Source of the DNA: Botryllus schlosseri
Lineage: Eukaryota; Chordata; Ascidiacea; Stolidobranchia; Styelidae
NCBI GenBank assembly: GCA_000444245.1
Contig: ATSW01011639.1
Span: forward strand, 1-21,426
DNA: 21,426 nucleotides
Reading direction: 5' to 3'
In this document: positions 10,158-20,640 of the stretch, in pieces
Position numbering within the stretch: the first letter of the stretch is position 1
How the letters are laid out: the number at the start of each line of letters is the position of its first letter
Notes under the pieces: model-generated
Seen by the model: only the letters and a program-made list of their open reading frames with translations
What the model was told of the DNA's origin: nothing
Database searches by the model: none
Translations under genes and position numbers: made by a program

Positions 10158-10218
10158 GTCATGACCTTGGATCGTTTCACGACACTGACAAATGTTTTTT
10201 GTGTCAAATTATATTGGA

Positions 10219-10224
10219 AATAAA
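10219..10224 (+). terminator. Polyadenylation signal AATAAA of the mucin/VWF-like gene
   Basis: An exact AATAAA hexamer lies 62 bases after the TGA at 10155-10157 on the same strand. That is a normal 3' UTR distance for a compact invertebrate gene. The hexamer is common by chance in AT-rich DNA, so position is the main support. Confidence 0.6.
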
Positions 10225-10563
10225 TATTACATGCAACGTTGGACAATTTGCATGTCGTGACATGGGGTGTAGGGGTGGGTGTAAAGGATTGCATGTGGTT
10301 GTTCTCATGTTGAAATGGAATTGAATTATCTTGAATTGAGCACAGATATTCACCTCAAGTCACAGGCATCCTATCAGCACAGCCTCGGTGTCAACAAATA
10401 TCTAGACATCTGCTATCAGAAGTATTTACGCCTCTCTTTTAGTAACATAGTTTCGTAGCAAGACCAGTATCATATGCCCAGAACACATTTATTGACTCAA
10501 AGCATGACAAATGTTTGTAAGTACTCAACGACACATATGACAACAGCTACCTTGGATACAATA

Positions 10564-10950
10564 CTACAAAACAATACAGTGACACACAATATATAATATC
10601 ACCACGAAGAGCACGCTTTCCGCGGTTATTTGAAGAATTTTCCGCGCAAAACTCAAAAATGCAAGCAGACCAAACAGGTGCCTGTATAATAATTTAAGTA
10701 ATCTCACAGCATAATTGCCCGAAAATATGAAGACCACGAATAGTACACGCTGTCTCAAAGCACGATTTCCAAATACTGCATTTACCCGGCGAAAAAATAG
10801 GAAACTTTTGGTCATATCAATCCATGATCGGCAAAATATAATTGAAAACGTAAAAAATGTGCAACACATAAAAACGATGAGGAAAATTTGATAAAATCTG
10901 ATACGCAGTAGTACAATTCGACGTGAGATTATGCGGAGGTCAGAAGTCAT
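10564..10950 (-). CDS. Unrecognised 128-residue hydrophobic ORF (uncertain)
   Basis: An ATG at 10950-10948 opens a frame running to TAG at 10566-10564. The product is basic and very hydrophobic. One likely membrane segment lies near residues 20-40 (FYQIFLIVFMCCTFFTFSII), others near 75-105, and one at the C-terminal end (SVLFVVILYIVCHCIVL). The motif VLFVV occurs twice, about 45 residues apart. It sits between the 3' ends of two convergent genes. I recognise no family. AT-rich DNA often gives hydrophobic frames by chance, so this may not be a gene. Confidence 0.2.
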   Translation of the reverse strand: MTSDLRIISRRIVLLRIRFYQIFLIVFMCCTFFTFSIIFCRSWIDMTKSFLFFRRVNAVFGNRALRQRVLFVVFIFSGNYAVRLLKLLYRHLFGLLAFLSFARKILQITAESVLFVVILYIVCHCIVL

Positions 10951-11883
10951 CAAATACTGTACAGATTCAAGTTGAGAGGCTGACCATGGTTAAACAAATT
11001 TGATTTCAAGTGAGACCTCAGTTAATAGCACAAGTTAATGAACGAATGTTAATTCATGTTAGCATATTTCATTGCAGCACCCAGTACAGAGTCTCAAATA
11101 TTGCAGGCTGATTATAACAATATGAAAAAGGGAACAAAATCAATACTGCACCAATCACCTTGTTTCCATGCTTTGTACCCAAAGCCTTCAAGATTATATT
11201 GATAAATTAGTGTTGGAATGATGAGATAGTGAATCCAAAATAGATTTTCCGAGCATTGTGCAAAGTCTAGTGCAGCCGACTGCAGATCAAATCACAAAAG
11301 AAATCGATACTGGACTACAGTAAGCAAGATAATCCCCATTTAGGATATGGTCCAAGGAACATACCTACTCTGTGAAATCACGCATAAAAAGAATCTATTA
11401 CCAACTAAAGTAGTTCAGTAACATGGAACATGTTGTCACTTCAGTTAACGCACTTGGTCTCGACAAAATTGCGACATAAAAATTTTGTGGAATCTCTTGC
11501 AACACTTGCACAAATTTCCGAATAAACAATTGAAGCAAACGAAATTTGAACAGAAAATCAAGATAATCTCAATCCACAAACGACTAGCCACGTTCACTTG
11601 GTAATCAAACTCTACAGAAAAGAAAACGCATTGAAGAAAAAGTGTGAATTTCATCCATAGCAATGTACAAAACGGACAGATTTGCATGACAGCGATTTAG
11701 AAATCCGAAATTCTAACCTCGCTGTCGGTACTTTTGTATGGCATCGCTGTAAAACAAGTACAATTATTAGATACAATCTACGTTAAGAAACATACTGCAT
11801 TGCGAAAACGATTTCTAGCACCAAGAAATAACGCTGCATATCGTCGACAACACACGTAGAACGATTTCCCACTACAGAACCAA
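10951..11883. other. Intergenic or 3' UTR sequence between convergent genes
   Basis: Nothing assignable is seen. The 3' UTR of the minus-strand ELAPOR-like gene must begin at 11883 and run leftward. I found no AATAAA or ATTAAA on the minus strand close to the stop. Confidence 0.4.
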
Positions 11884-14823
11884 TTACATTTTGAGGAAAT
11901 TTTGAGAGTGGTTGAGAGGCACAGTCTCGTCTTTTTTCATCATTTTCGCTTTCCTCTTACGAAAAACAACGGCGTCGTCATCACTATCCGACTCGCTGCC
12001 AGACATCGCGCAAGTATCAGCCGCTTTCAACTCGGCATTCCCATCCGAATTACTGACCAATCTCTGATACNTGTATTCCAAACTGCGATTTTTCCGCCAA
12101 AACAGGAAAGTCACCATCATCATCGCTGCTAAAAGCATAGCAGCTGCTAGCACACCAACTTCAATGTAGAATTTTACGTCCGTGCACGCTATCAGGCTAT
12201 CTTTAGGCAGCGATCCGCCCCTACACCGTTTCGGATACGAACGCCACAAATACTTGGTCGTAATAAAGCCGTCTTCGCACCCACTTTTTACAGAATAATA
12301 ATCGGTGTCTTTGCACATAGGGCACGCGTCTACTGACTCCCACAGAAAATGGAAATTACACCCATCGCAAGAACCTTCAGGGTAGTTTTTCGGCATTATG
12401 ATCGTGGATTCTTTGGCGGGGATCTCAGGATTGCACCGCAGTCGAACAGACGCTGTCGTGCCGCTCGGACAGTCATCACTTGGAGTAGGATGTGCGTATC
12501 GGTAAACAATGTCGTTAAAATACAGTTCCCGGCCGGCAGGGAATATTTGAGACCCACACATTTCGTTAGCGGTACCGTTAGAGCTTGTGTCTTCGTACAC
12601 TTCCATCAACATGGAAGCGATAACTTTCGGTTGCGAGAACAGATGCATATCTTTGCCAGCGTCGCCCAACGACGTAAACCTAGTCGAACGGCATATCATC
12701 CCCGACACTTCCTCCTTCATCACAGAGTTTCCTGTGTTATTTGAGGAGCAACGCGCGTTACCGAAGCCATTATTTCCGCAAACGCTGAAATTGTAGTAAT
12801 GGACGTATTTGTGACCGCCAGTAAAACTAGGCGGAGTGATACTGAGTTGGTTTGTCGATAGTTTACCGAAGTCATAGGAACGACTGTTAACTAATGAATC
12901 AAACGCACAATCGTTTTGACACGCTGTCTGCGCGTTATTGCTTTTAGTACCGGTGGAACACACGGAACAGTTTTGACTTTGGATAGTTTCGTGAGGTAGA
13001 ATCGTGTTTGGCGGACACTTGACACACGATTTCGAATTTGAGTCGATCTTGTGTCCGGCGGGGCAGGGTATGCATCCCGAATCGTCAGAACCGGCCACAC
13101 AATCGATACAGTCAATGGCGGGCGCGCCTACAGCGTTATACAGTTCCATCGAGTAAATAACAGCCATATCACCCGAGTATTGCCTGTCGACGTGAAGTTT
13201 TCTGCTGGTCTTTTGATAAGCGAGAGTGATGTTCATGGTCTCGTTTCTGCGAAAGACATATTCGAAACTGGTTTTCTCTGTCTTTTTGTGCCACGACGCT
13301 AGCACCCGCGTGCTACCGCCTTTCGCATTTTTCATTACGTACAAAACACAATCATCAAAACACTTGAGTTCAAACACAAACGTAAGTCTGCCATATTCGC
13401 TTTCGCCAGCCGCGTCACGTTTCACGCTACGAAATCCGAGAATTTCCAATTTCAGAAGCAGATACGCAACAGGGGTTTCACTAGCGGTGCTCGCGATCAT
13501 ACCGCCGTTTGACGACCATCCGTTCGGTCCTAGGCACGTTTCCTGGTTAGTCGTCAAGCAAGAAACAGCCATGTTCGACGGCAAGGTGTCCCACCAGTGA
13601 TATACGTAAGCAAAAACCGGGTGACTGCCAACCGGGCAGTTTTTACAAGTCGAGTTACCGTCTTTGGAATACGACCCTTTGCGACACGGGGCACAGCCAG
13701 TCTTACCGCCGTAAAAACCAGGGTTACAAGGTGCGCAAGCTTCCTGCATTCCCGATTTCGGTAATGCCACAGAGTCCTGCAGATCCTCACGGCAAATTTG
13801 GGGAGAGTTCCAAGCATACGACACTATTGTCTTCCCATTTCTGCATGACGATAATGTATGGAAGTAATCACCTACAGTACAAGCTTGTTTTTCGATGCAC
13901 TCGGCAGATGCAGCATGAGAATAACTTTCGGTCTCGTTGCATTTTGTGCAGTGGATCGCGCCTTCCTTGCTGTGCGTACCTGCTAAACAAGGACGGCACC
14001 AATCGGACTTTTCCGTCTCACTGAAATAACCCGGTTTACACGGATGGCATTTCGTGAGGAAAGACACCCCGAATATCTCGATTTCTTTGATCAATGCAGG
14101 CCGCAGTCTCGTTTTACTACCCAGCAGCAAACCGTTTGTTTTCCAAGTCAGCAAGTTTCTGCCTTTTTCCAACAGCAATGTGTACTTTTTCCAAGATGTC
14201 CCGGTGGTAGATAGAAATGTGTTATTCCTGTCGGACGCTGAGATTTGACAGTCTCCGTTTCTTACAAAGAAATGAAAAATCAAGTCTTCATCAGTGCTTT
14301 GATACACGAAAGACATAGACCCTTTAACAGCGATATCAACTGTGTAAGTCAATGAGCTAGAGCAGTCATCGGTGCTGGAACTAATGTAACCACCTCTCGC
14401 AGTCCAACCTGACATTGAACAGTTAGATACTTTCGGACTGTACCCGAATTCAGGGAAAGACGAAGACGTGGTCGTTACAGAAAATCCTTCAGGTATTCTG
14501 TCCCATCTGTCGTAACGAATTCCATTGCCTAAAGAATATGTGCCAGGTGGGCAAGACTTGCAAGTTTGAGTGTTCTCGTCTAAGAATTCGCCGCGCAAAC
14601 ATGAAATTTCGCATCCCGCTTGGTGTACAGGAGCTGTCGCTTAGGGGCAGGTCAAGACGCAATCGGACGATTTTGGTACCGCGACCTTCCACCGAGCGCC
14701 ATCTTTGCATTCTGTGTATTCGTACTTGATCATGTCCGCCGTACATTCTTTCTTGTCGGCAGTCGAAACTTCCCGCAACGCAACTAGAACGATAATGTAT
14801 TTACCAAGCCAATTAAGGTACAT
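11884..14823 (-). CDS. ELAPOR (KIAA1324/EIG121) homologue, intronless, with one in-frame TAA
   Basis: The frame from ATG at 14823-14821 spans 979 codons, close to vertebrate ELAPOR1/2 (about 1,010-1,030). A signal peptide covers residues 1-20 (YIIVLVALREVSTA). The conserved KYEYTEC and RWKVAVP follow near 33-52. Ephrin-receptor-like cysteine repeats lie near 88-110, 258-297, 362-410 and 570-635. An MRH-like domain lies at about 638-797, a membrane helix at 886-909, and the tail holds RKNRSLEY, ADTCAM and an acidic run. ELAPOR proteins are type I membrane proteins of the endosome/lysosome and trans-Golgi system, linked in vertebrates to autophagy and granule maturation. The whole protein is in one exon, unlike the many-exon vertebrate genes. 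Codon 61 (14643-14641) is TAA, and no later ATG would retain the signal peptide. An N base at 12071 leaves one residue open. The identity is secure. Whether the gene is functional, polymorphic, mis-assembled or a retrocopy is open. Confidence 0.88.
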
Positions 14824-14920
14824 TCTGCTGTTTTTACATACCCTGCCTGTGGTGCGAAGACAAAAAGTTTGATTACTATATTCAAATGAAAATACTAATT
14901 CATGGCCGTACAATAAACTC

Positions 14921-14928
14921 TTTATATA
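14921..14928 (-). promoter_or_regulatory. TATA box candidate of the ELAPOR-like gene
   Basis: The minus strand reads TCTATATAAAGAG, an excellent TATA element, about 100 bases upstream of the ATG at 14823. This would place transcription start near 14890 and give a 5' UTR of about 65-70 bases. A processed copy does not normally bring its own TATA box, so this argues for a real promoter, but AT-rich chance matches are possible. Confidence 0.5.
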
Positions 14929-14929
14929 G

Positions 14930-15693
14930 ATACATTCACTAAAAAGTAAGTTTGGGAGCTATTTGGACAGCTCACCACAGATTGTACACTATTGAGTCTT
15001 GTCTAGAAGGGAATTAAATAAAGCCTGAATATTGAGACAAGTGAAAATGAATCAAAATCTAATCTTGGATGGATAATCATAATCCGCGGTTTTATAACTT
15101 TTTTCCATTCAAGACACACAATGTAGACCTACATTGCAACACACATTGTGATGCAAAACGACATGCGTGATCTCTCCAGCATTCACATCACCAGTAAGCT
15201 TGCTTGTTTATACCTACTGTAAATATGAATAGACTGCCTAGCGGATTGGTAATCCTATCCTACTGGTTAGTTGTACTGTGCCACTTAGGCCATCATGTCC
15301 ACTGTCTACTGCAATTACATGTGGCCTGCGGGTGTGAGTCCGTTTAACGTAGGCTAGAGACTTGATCACACAATTTAAAAACATTTTGCCCAAAATTCGA
15401 GATAGTAGCAGACAATAAATATCAGTAAATGATGGAGCGAGACATTGAGCAGTCGTTTTAAACAGATTGCAGTCATTCCAACTGCATAGGACCCGCGGGA
15501 AAGGTGATTCTGATAAAATTCGGTTACACGCAGCTAGCTTATCGAGATAATTTTTGATGATTCAGTCTTTCTAGTCTTGTTTTTAAGACGAATTTTGCAG
15601 TTTTTTGGTCTCATTTTACCCACTCACCACAAATGATAGTATTGACTCAGACAAGCGTATATATTATTCTGAATAATACATGTTGAGTGGTAA
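14930..15693. other. Intergenic sequence, nothing recognised
   Basis: No coding frame, RNA gene or repeat that I can support. It lies directly upstream of the ELAPOR-like promoter and may hold its regulatory DNA. Confidence 0.4.
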
Positions 15694-15701
15694 GCGGCAG
15701 G

Positions 15702-16069
15702 CCAGAGTGGAATCGGTGGCAACGGCACACGCAACGTGACGCGNCGCGAGCAGTTATATCTGATCACACCGATTAATGAATTATGCTGATGTCACAAAGC
15801 GATACCAGAGTCCAGATCAAGAATAAGGCGCTTGCGCTTTACAATGAACGCAAGTAAGCGTTGCATTTGCGCAACAGCGAATATACGGCGTAACCCTAGT
15901 CCAGCGTATACCAGGTCTATTTCAGCGCATTGTGTTGTTTAATAAGTAATTCAGTATCGAATCGGAGCGAAAAATATTTCCGTCACGCCGATGGAATTTT
16001 TCAATCACTCAAGAAATCCGTCTGTCACGCACAACATGTTGTCGAAAACAACCACCGGTTCCAGTCTGG
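15702..16069 (+). mobile_element. MITE copy 1 of a CCAGAGTGG family (368 bp)
   Basis: It starts CCAGAGTGGAATCGGTGGCA and ends with the inverted counterpart ACCGGTTCCAGTCTGG. It is bordered by the 8-bp words GCGGCAGG (15694-15701) and GTGGCAGG (16070-16077), which look like a one-mismatch target duplication of hAT length. There is no coding capacity. The right 85 bp or so match, inverted, the neighbouring element at 16078-16201. One N base lies near 15744. Confidence 0.68.
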
Positions 16070-16077
16070 GTGGCAGG

Positions 16078-16201
16078 CCAGACTGGAATTAGTGGTTGTT
16101 TTCGGCAATAAGTTGCACGTGACAGAAGGGTTTCTTCCCTAAAATAATTAAGGAATTGAATGGAAAGTTGCGCGTGACGTTTGCCACCAATTCCACTCTG
16201 G
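16078..16201 (-). mobile_element. MITE copy 2 of the same family (124 bp, inverted)
   Basis: Read on the minus strand it starts CCAGAGTGGAATTGGTGGCA and ends in AATTCCAGTCTGG, so it has the same two ends as copy 1 in opposite orientation. It is bordered on both sides by identical GTGGCAGG (16070-16077 and 16202-16209). It lacks about 240 bp of interior present in copy 1. Together with copy 1 it forms a long imperfect palindrome centred near 16073. Confidence 0.7.
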
Positions 16202-16209
16202 GTGGCAGG

Positions 16210-16984
16210 TATCTTGATAACGTTATCTAGTGAATGTCTCGTAAACTCCTTAGTACAGTATTATCCCAACACTGCAAATTCAGGTCTCTCTCATGCTTCA
16301 CTCGGAGCCTAACACTGAAAAGGATGTCCATAAAGCACTGCTACTATTTTCAATCAATTTGGGTCATACTTTTGAGACAGAAGGTACCGTAGGCCTACCT
16401 AGTAAGACTAATTGGTCTATAAGACTTTTTTTGCTAAAAAATCGATTTGAGACAGAAAGATCAATGATCAAATTTGTTTAATTTATTTTTGTAGTGCACA
16501 CACTGACTAAACTACACTCGCACCAATGCACCAGTATAATATATTGTAGCATCAAATCCTGGATAAGCATATTCAGAAGTAGACTATTGGTATCACAATA
16601 CACGCCAGCTTTCGTACTTTCGCTTCCTGATCATACATATCATACACTACCGGCATCCGGTCCGAATGTACTGTATTCCACTGCTCCTCAACAATTTGGC
16701 CTGATCCAGTCCCAGTGAAATTCACATTCATATCAGGATCAGAACTTTGACCACATTTACAAAATTCACTAGAAGAAATTATTAACATAGTTTACACATA
16801 GCTGGACTGCTAGACTTTTGCAATGCCAGTTCCCAACGCAGCATCATGCCCGCGGGTTCACTTCTTCCATTGATCCAACGATCATTTATTTGCAAATATA
16901 CATCAAATACATCAAACCAACACATAACCGCAAGTTGGCGATGTGTCAATCTCGCATGAGAGCACTGTTACTCAAGCATATCCT
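16210..16984. other. Intergenic sequence with one weak coding-like stretch
   Basis: The minus strand at 16573-16788 is open for 71 codons, with less AT-biased composition and the string NFTGTGSGQIVEEQW. I recognise no family and see no matching exon nearby. The rest shows nothing assignable. Confidence 0.3.
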
Positions 16985-17100
16985 AATCAATATTATTCAT
17001 ATATTCGTATATTTTCGGCTGACACTCGCCGGGGGTAATCGTCAGCAACAAGTAAAGATTCCTTTTGAATATAATATTTAATTGTATATTGTGCCTCGGA
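16985..17100. mobile_element. MITE copy C (family of 2883-3122 and 6138-6372), right part
   Basis: It contains GGGGGTAATCGTCAGCAAC and ends TTTAATTGTATATTGTGCCTC. The reverse complement of that end, GAGGCACAATATACAATTAA, matches the left end of copy A (GAGGTACAG, then CAATTGAATAATA). The left terminus is not clear, so this copy may be truncated. Confidence 0.65.
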
Positions 17101-17460
17101 AAGTCTTATCGGGCATGTTCAACAGCAGAGGATCCACTTCCAGGTATGAGCTACAGCAGCTGCTAGAGAGTACTGAGCAGTGAGCAGTCAGCTTTGAGCA
17201 TCGAGTTGGATAAAAAAATCATTTGGGTCAGAGAGATAAGTCTTTATGCTCATCAAACCATAGTGTCCTATATGGTGTCGACACAAGCAAATCTCACGGC
17301 TCAGTGAAATTGATTCACGTCACAATTTCCATTTGGCTACAGGCAATTTGACGGTCATTTTTGACCGGCTTGCCGAGCATTAAATCTGGTAAAACGGATA
17401 TCAATCGAAAGCTGACTCTGCACTGATTACGAAAATATAAATTTTATTCCGCTCGCGGCC
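17101..17460. other. Intergenic sequence, nothing recognised
   Basis: No supported coding frame or RNA gene. GCTCGCGGCCCTGG at about 17451-17464 resembles subterminal sequence of hAT elements, but no terminus could be placed. Confidence 0.35.
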
Positions 17461-17466
17461 CTGGAA

Positions 17467-17593
17467 CCCCCACAATCAGCCTCGAATCTTTCATTGTTAT
17501 GAGATTGGCATTGGAAATATATGATCTGGGTTTTTTCAACGTCCAAATCTGGGTTTTTCCAAAATATCTCAGTGGCATCTCTGATTGTGGGGG
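17467..17593. repeat. Perfect 13-bp inverted repeat with about 100-bp loop
   Basis: CCCCCACAATCAG at 17467-17479 is exactly mirrored by CTGATTGTGGGGG at 17581-17593. The loop contains two near-identical direct words, ATCTGGGTTTTTTC and ATCTGGGTTTTTCC, spaced about 25 bp apart. It may be the arms of a small foldback element. No target duplication was identified. Confidence 0.5.
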
Positions 17594-17729
17594 CAGATAG
17601 GATTCGACGCCTGAGAAATCGACACTCGATCGTTACCAATAAAAGTGGCCCTTCGAAACTGAAGAAAGCGCATAACACAGCATTCGGAATAATGGATGCA
17701 ACTATGAGGTCGACCAACTAGTCTGATCG

Positions 17730-18107
17730 GGGAAGCGAGTGGCGCAGTTGGTTAAGCGCCAGCGTCACAGACACCAATGGCTGTGGTTCGAATCCCGGTT
17801 CGAACTATCTTCTATGTGTCGGAGGTTTATCTGGGCTCCTCATCGCTAACCTCACTGCAATAGCAGTGTCGAAAAGCCCAGTATGATGGTGAGCCGCGCC
17901 AGTAAGCAGTCGGCAGTAAAGAACAAGTCCGGACGCATGAAAGAGAGAGAGACTGAAGTTGAGAGCGCGCGAGTGTGGAAGTCGTCCGGAAAGAATACCA
18001 AAAAGCAAAGAACCTGAACATTACTGATATCATTGTCGTGGTGTACATGACCTTAATAGGCGATAAACACCACTGTTCTATGTGTCAAATAAACCAAACC
18101 AAACCAT
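17730..18107 (+). mobile_element. Full-length tRNA-derived SINE
   Basis: The tRNA-like head has an A box TGGCGCAGTTGG (17740-17751) and a B box GGTTCGAATCCC (17785-17796) at tRNA spacing. A tRNA-unrelated body of about 280 bp follows. The tail is a short AACCA-type repeat (AAATAAACCAAACCAAACC, about 18087-18106). The head lacks a closed acceptor stem, and the body and tail are SINE features. It belongs to a different family from the minus-strand SINE at 9560-9740. Confidence 0.82.
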
Positions 18108-18610
18108 CCCGAAGTGAGGAATAGTGATATTGGGCATAGTAGAATGGCTTACTTTGAACACCAACAACAATATGTTTAAACTGAAATCAATTTCAGCATT
18201 TCGGAATGCTTTAGTAAGCGTTATTCCGAAATTTCTCCAAATCAGGTCGCGGCCCGTGTGTTGGCTATAATTTATGCCGAGTTCACGAAATAATTTTGGG
18301 GCCCCTTCGAGCAATTGGGGGGTTTGAGGTGCGGCAGTTACGGTGCTGTATCCAAAATAATAACACAAATGCTGCATATGAATTCTTTGACAATATTTAT
18401 TATATCATCTGAAATTTTTTGGTACACGGCCGTAGTCTATAGAAAGTATTCGAAAGGCGGCATCATTCTGGAATGCTTTTTAATTCGTCGTGAATTAACT
18501 ATTGAGGTTGGTGATAACTTTTAATATGATATTATGATCATTTCATCGTCGTTTTATAATTACCGTACAACTTACAATAAACCACTGTACAGTATAAACT
18601 TGTATTGCAC
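18108..18610. other. Intergenic sequence with possible hAT-like debris
   Basis: Around 18245-18345 there are GC-rich words (GGTCGCGGCCCG, TTTGAGGTGCGGC) of the kind found near hAT termini, but no boundary or coding frame is convincing. Confidence 0.3.
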
Positions 18611-18660
18611 CAGGGGTCGCCAACTCAAAACGGGTTGCGGGCCACTTTTCGTGTGGAACA
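18611..18660 (+). mobile_element. hAT-like element terminus
   Basis: CAGGGGTCGCCAACTC followed by GGGTTGCGGGCCAC closely follows the hAT end pattern CAGGGGT(C/G)-N-CAACT with GCGGGCCAC some 20 bases in. The partner end (GGCGACCCCTG) was not found to the right, so only one end or a truncated copy is supported. Confidence 0.5.
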
Positions 18661-18909
18661 CCCATATCACGAGAAATTGTTCTTTGTTTTTTGCTTGATC
18701 GCAGATCGTGGATACTCCCACTGTGTTTTGCAGGTGTTTTGGTGATGAGCTAATTGCTTGAAACTGAAGTCTTTTTAACACTGCAAATTTGATCGAGGAG
18801 TATATTTGAGAAAATCTTCCAGCTCCGTATGGCTCATCGTGGTATAATCCCACTTCGAAACGAGAAATTTATTGCAGCCATGATCATGATCATGCAATAA
18901 CGCTCAGTG

Positions 18910-20640
18910 TTAGCTATGCTTAGCATCTATGTATTGCGCAGAAACTGCCGTATGAAGTGAATCGATCGGTTTGGGAATTTTTTCAAGTTTCCAGTTGGTT
19001 AGTCTTTTTAATACGTGGTTAATAATACTTTCGTTGTTATTATTTGTCCAAAATTGATTTTCATGAGATATTTTGCCAACTTTCCAAACTTTGTTTTTCA
19101 GCAATTTGAACATTCTAGTCCTGAGGCAGTGAATCAAATCAGGGCATTCAGAAGTGCGCCGCGCAATAATTTGTTGCTCGCGTTGCTCGAACTCAGCATC
19201 TGTAATACTATCGAGGAGATAAAAACATCATTGACTAAAAAACTCTTTCTGAATTTCTTGTTGGTTCCGATCTCATTTTGCAGCATTTCGATGAGATTGT
19301 CTTTCAAATGTTTCAGGCAAAGTACATGCGTGCATTTGCGAAACGAACTCTCTATGGCCGTGTGAAGTGCTGTTTCGTCATCGGTGCCAACAGTTGGTTT
19401 GGTGAAGTCAGATCCGAGGGCAGATGCGAGCTGATTAAAAATGTCCTTATAAGTTCCAATGTCCGATCTGTGGTGCAAATACAACAGACCTTTAAATATT
19501 GGGTGTTCGTTGGTATCTACACTGATATGATTCATACTTTTAAGTACTGCAGCAGTCGCATATACGTTTCCTAAATGGAATGTCTTATCAAATCCGACAA
19601 CTGACTTGCCCGTTAAGCATTGATTTTTGATATCCAAAATTTGTTCGTTGCTATACAAAATTATGTTTGGAGGATTGTCATTAGAATGAATGATTTTTTA
19701 CGAAATTGGACGTCTGTGCGTGACTTGAAGCATTTCGTCGGCAAACCCTCCCTTGGCCGGAATCTTGATATCATGCTGCTGATGTCCATCGTTTTTCCTG
19801 TATTTCGTTTGGTGTATTTGGTGGTGGTTTCGTGGCATGTTGGTGATGTCTGACGCTTCTGTTTGTAAATTGGTGCAAAGTCTTTTGGCGGGAACGTAGT
19901 CTTTTTTATTTCATCCATGACATTTGGATTAGTTCGAATATATATATATGCTCATTTCCACGACTGTTTACGTGAGTTGTGGAATACTGCATTCTTGTGG
20001 TTCGCCTTTGTATTCCACAAGAGCTACAGGGAGCGCAAAATCGTCCTCAATTCATGTTATTCTTTTTTCTAGTTTGTTCTCTTTTGGGGTAGCGTAGTGC
20101 CTTCCAATTTTAATAATATTTTGAGGCATTGGTCAAGGAGAAAGCTCCTGGTATCCTACAGAGTTAGTTTCTTGGACCTTTCTTCGAATACCATAAGCTC
20201 CGTCTTTTATTTTAGGGGTGTAGGTAAGGGTTTATTTTCCTCCGACTTGAGATAGAGGTAGTATGCTCGCATCGTCTTATGCCATGCTCCCATATCGTCC
20301 CAAAATACGCGTAGAATGTTCGTTTTTTTTCTTTCTATGTTTATCGTGTTGTCTACTAGAAAGTAGACGTTACGTTTCCTGCTAATTGGGATACTGTTGA
20401 TCGATGATCGACAGTTCTGCAGAAGGTGCAGCACTTCGCTGATCCCCATGTATTCCCCGAATACCAACTCGTTACCACCCATGAGCAAGTTTTTCGATGA
20501 ACCGAACCCTCCTGCACTTCGTATTTCATCATCATTTATCTGATCAACATCGCTATTAATTTTGTTGAGTCAGAGTCGTCCACCGAATCGATTGAATCTT
20601 GATGTTGGGCAACCTCCGATTGTTTTTGATGATCAATTAT
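18910..20640 (-). pseudogene. Decayed Mutator-like (MULE) DNA transposase
   Basis: Read on the minus strand, consecutive frames follow MULE-type transposase order. An acidic N-terminal part (20640-20207) holds FGEYMGISEVLHLLQNC and VFWDDMGAW. A stop-broken linker (20206-19919) holds IIKIGRHYATPKENK. Then come 19918-19661 (MDEIKKTTFPPKDFAPIYKQ), the catalytic core 19658-19134 with VGFDKTFHLG (first Asp), VGTDDETAL (second Asp) and CLKH (the C-x-x-H motif), and 19137-18910 with FWTNNNNESI and NWKLEKIP. At least two frame changes (near 19690 and 19137) and several stops separate the pieces, so it cannot make a transposase. MULE enzymes excise and insert DNA through a DDE catalytic triad. I could not find the long terminal inverted repeats or a target duplication. 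Confidence 0.78.

Noticed and set aside
12349-13302. Several plus-strand ORFs over the ELAPOR-like gene
   Set aside because: They are shadows of the strongly supported minus-strand frame.
11884-14598. ELAPOR-like protein starting at 14598
   Set aside because: That start is a TTG codon inside the gene. The upstream in-frame ATG at 14823 supplies a signal peptide and conserved N-terminal residues.
14616-14640. Very short intron removing the TAA of the ELAPOR-like gene
   Set aside because: CCCCTAAGCGACAG looks like a branch site and acceptor, but the only donor that keeps conserved residues would give an intron of about 25 bp, too short to be spliced by known means.
17427-17717. Minus-strand 96-codon ORF
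   Set aside because: It overlaps the inverted-repeat structure, and I see no motif or homology in it.
17730-17810. Functional tRNA gene
   Set aside because: A and B boxes are present, but there is no proper acceptor stem, and the sequence continues into a 280-bp body and AACCA-type tail, so it is a SINE head.
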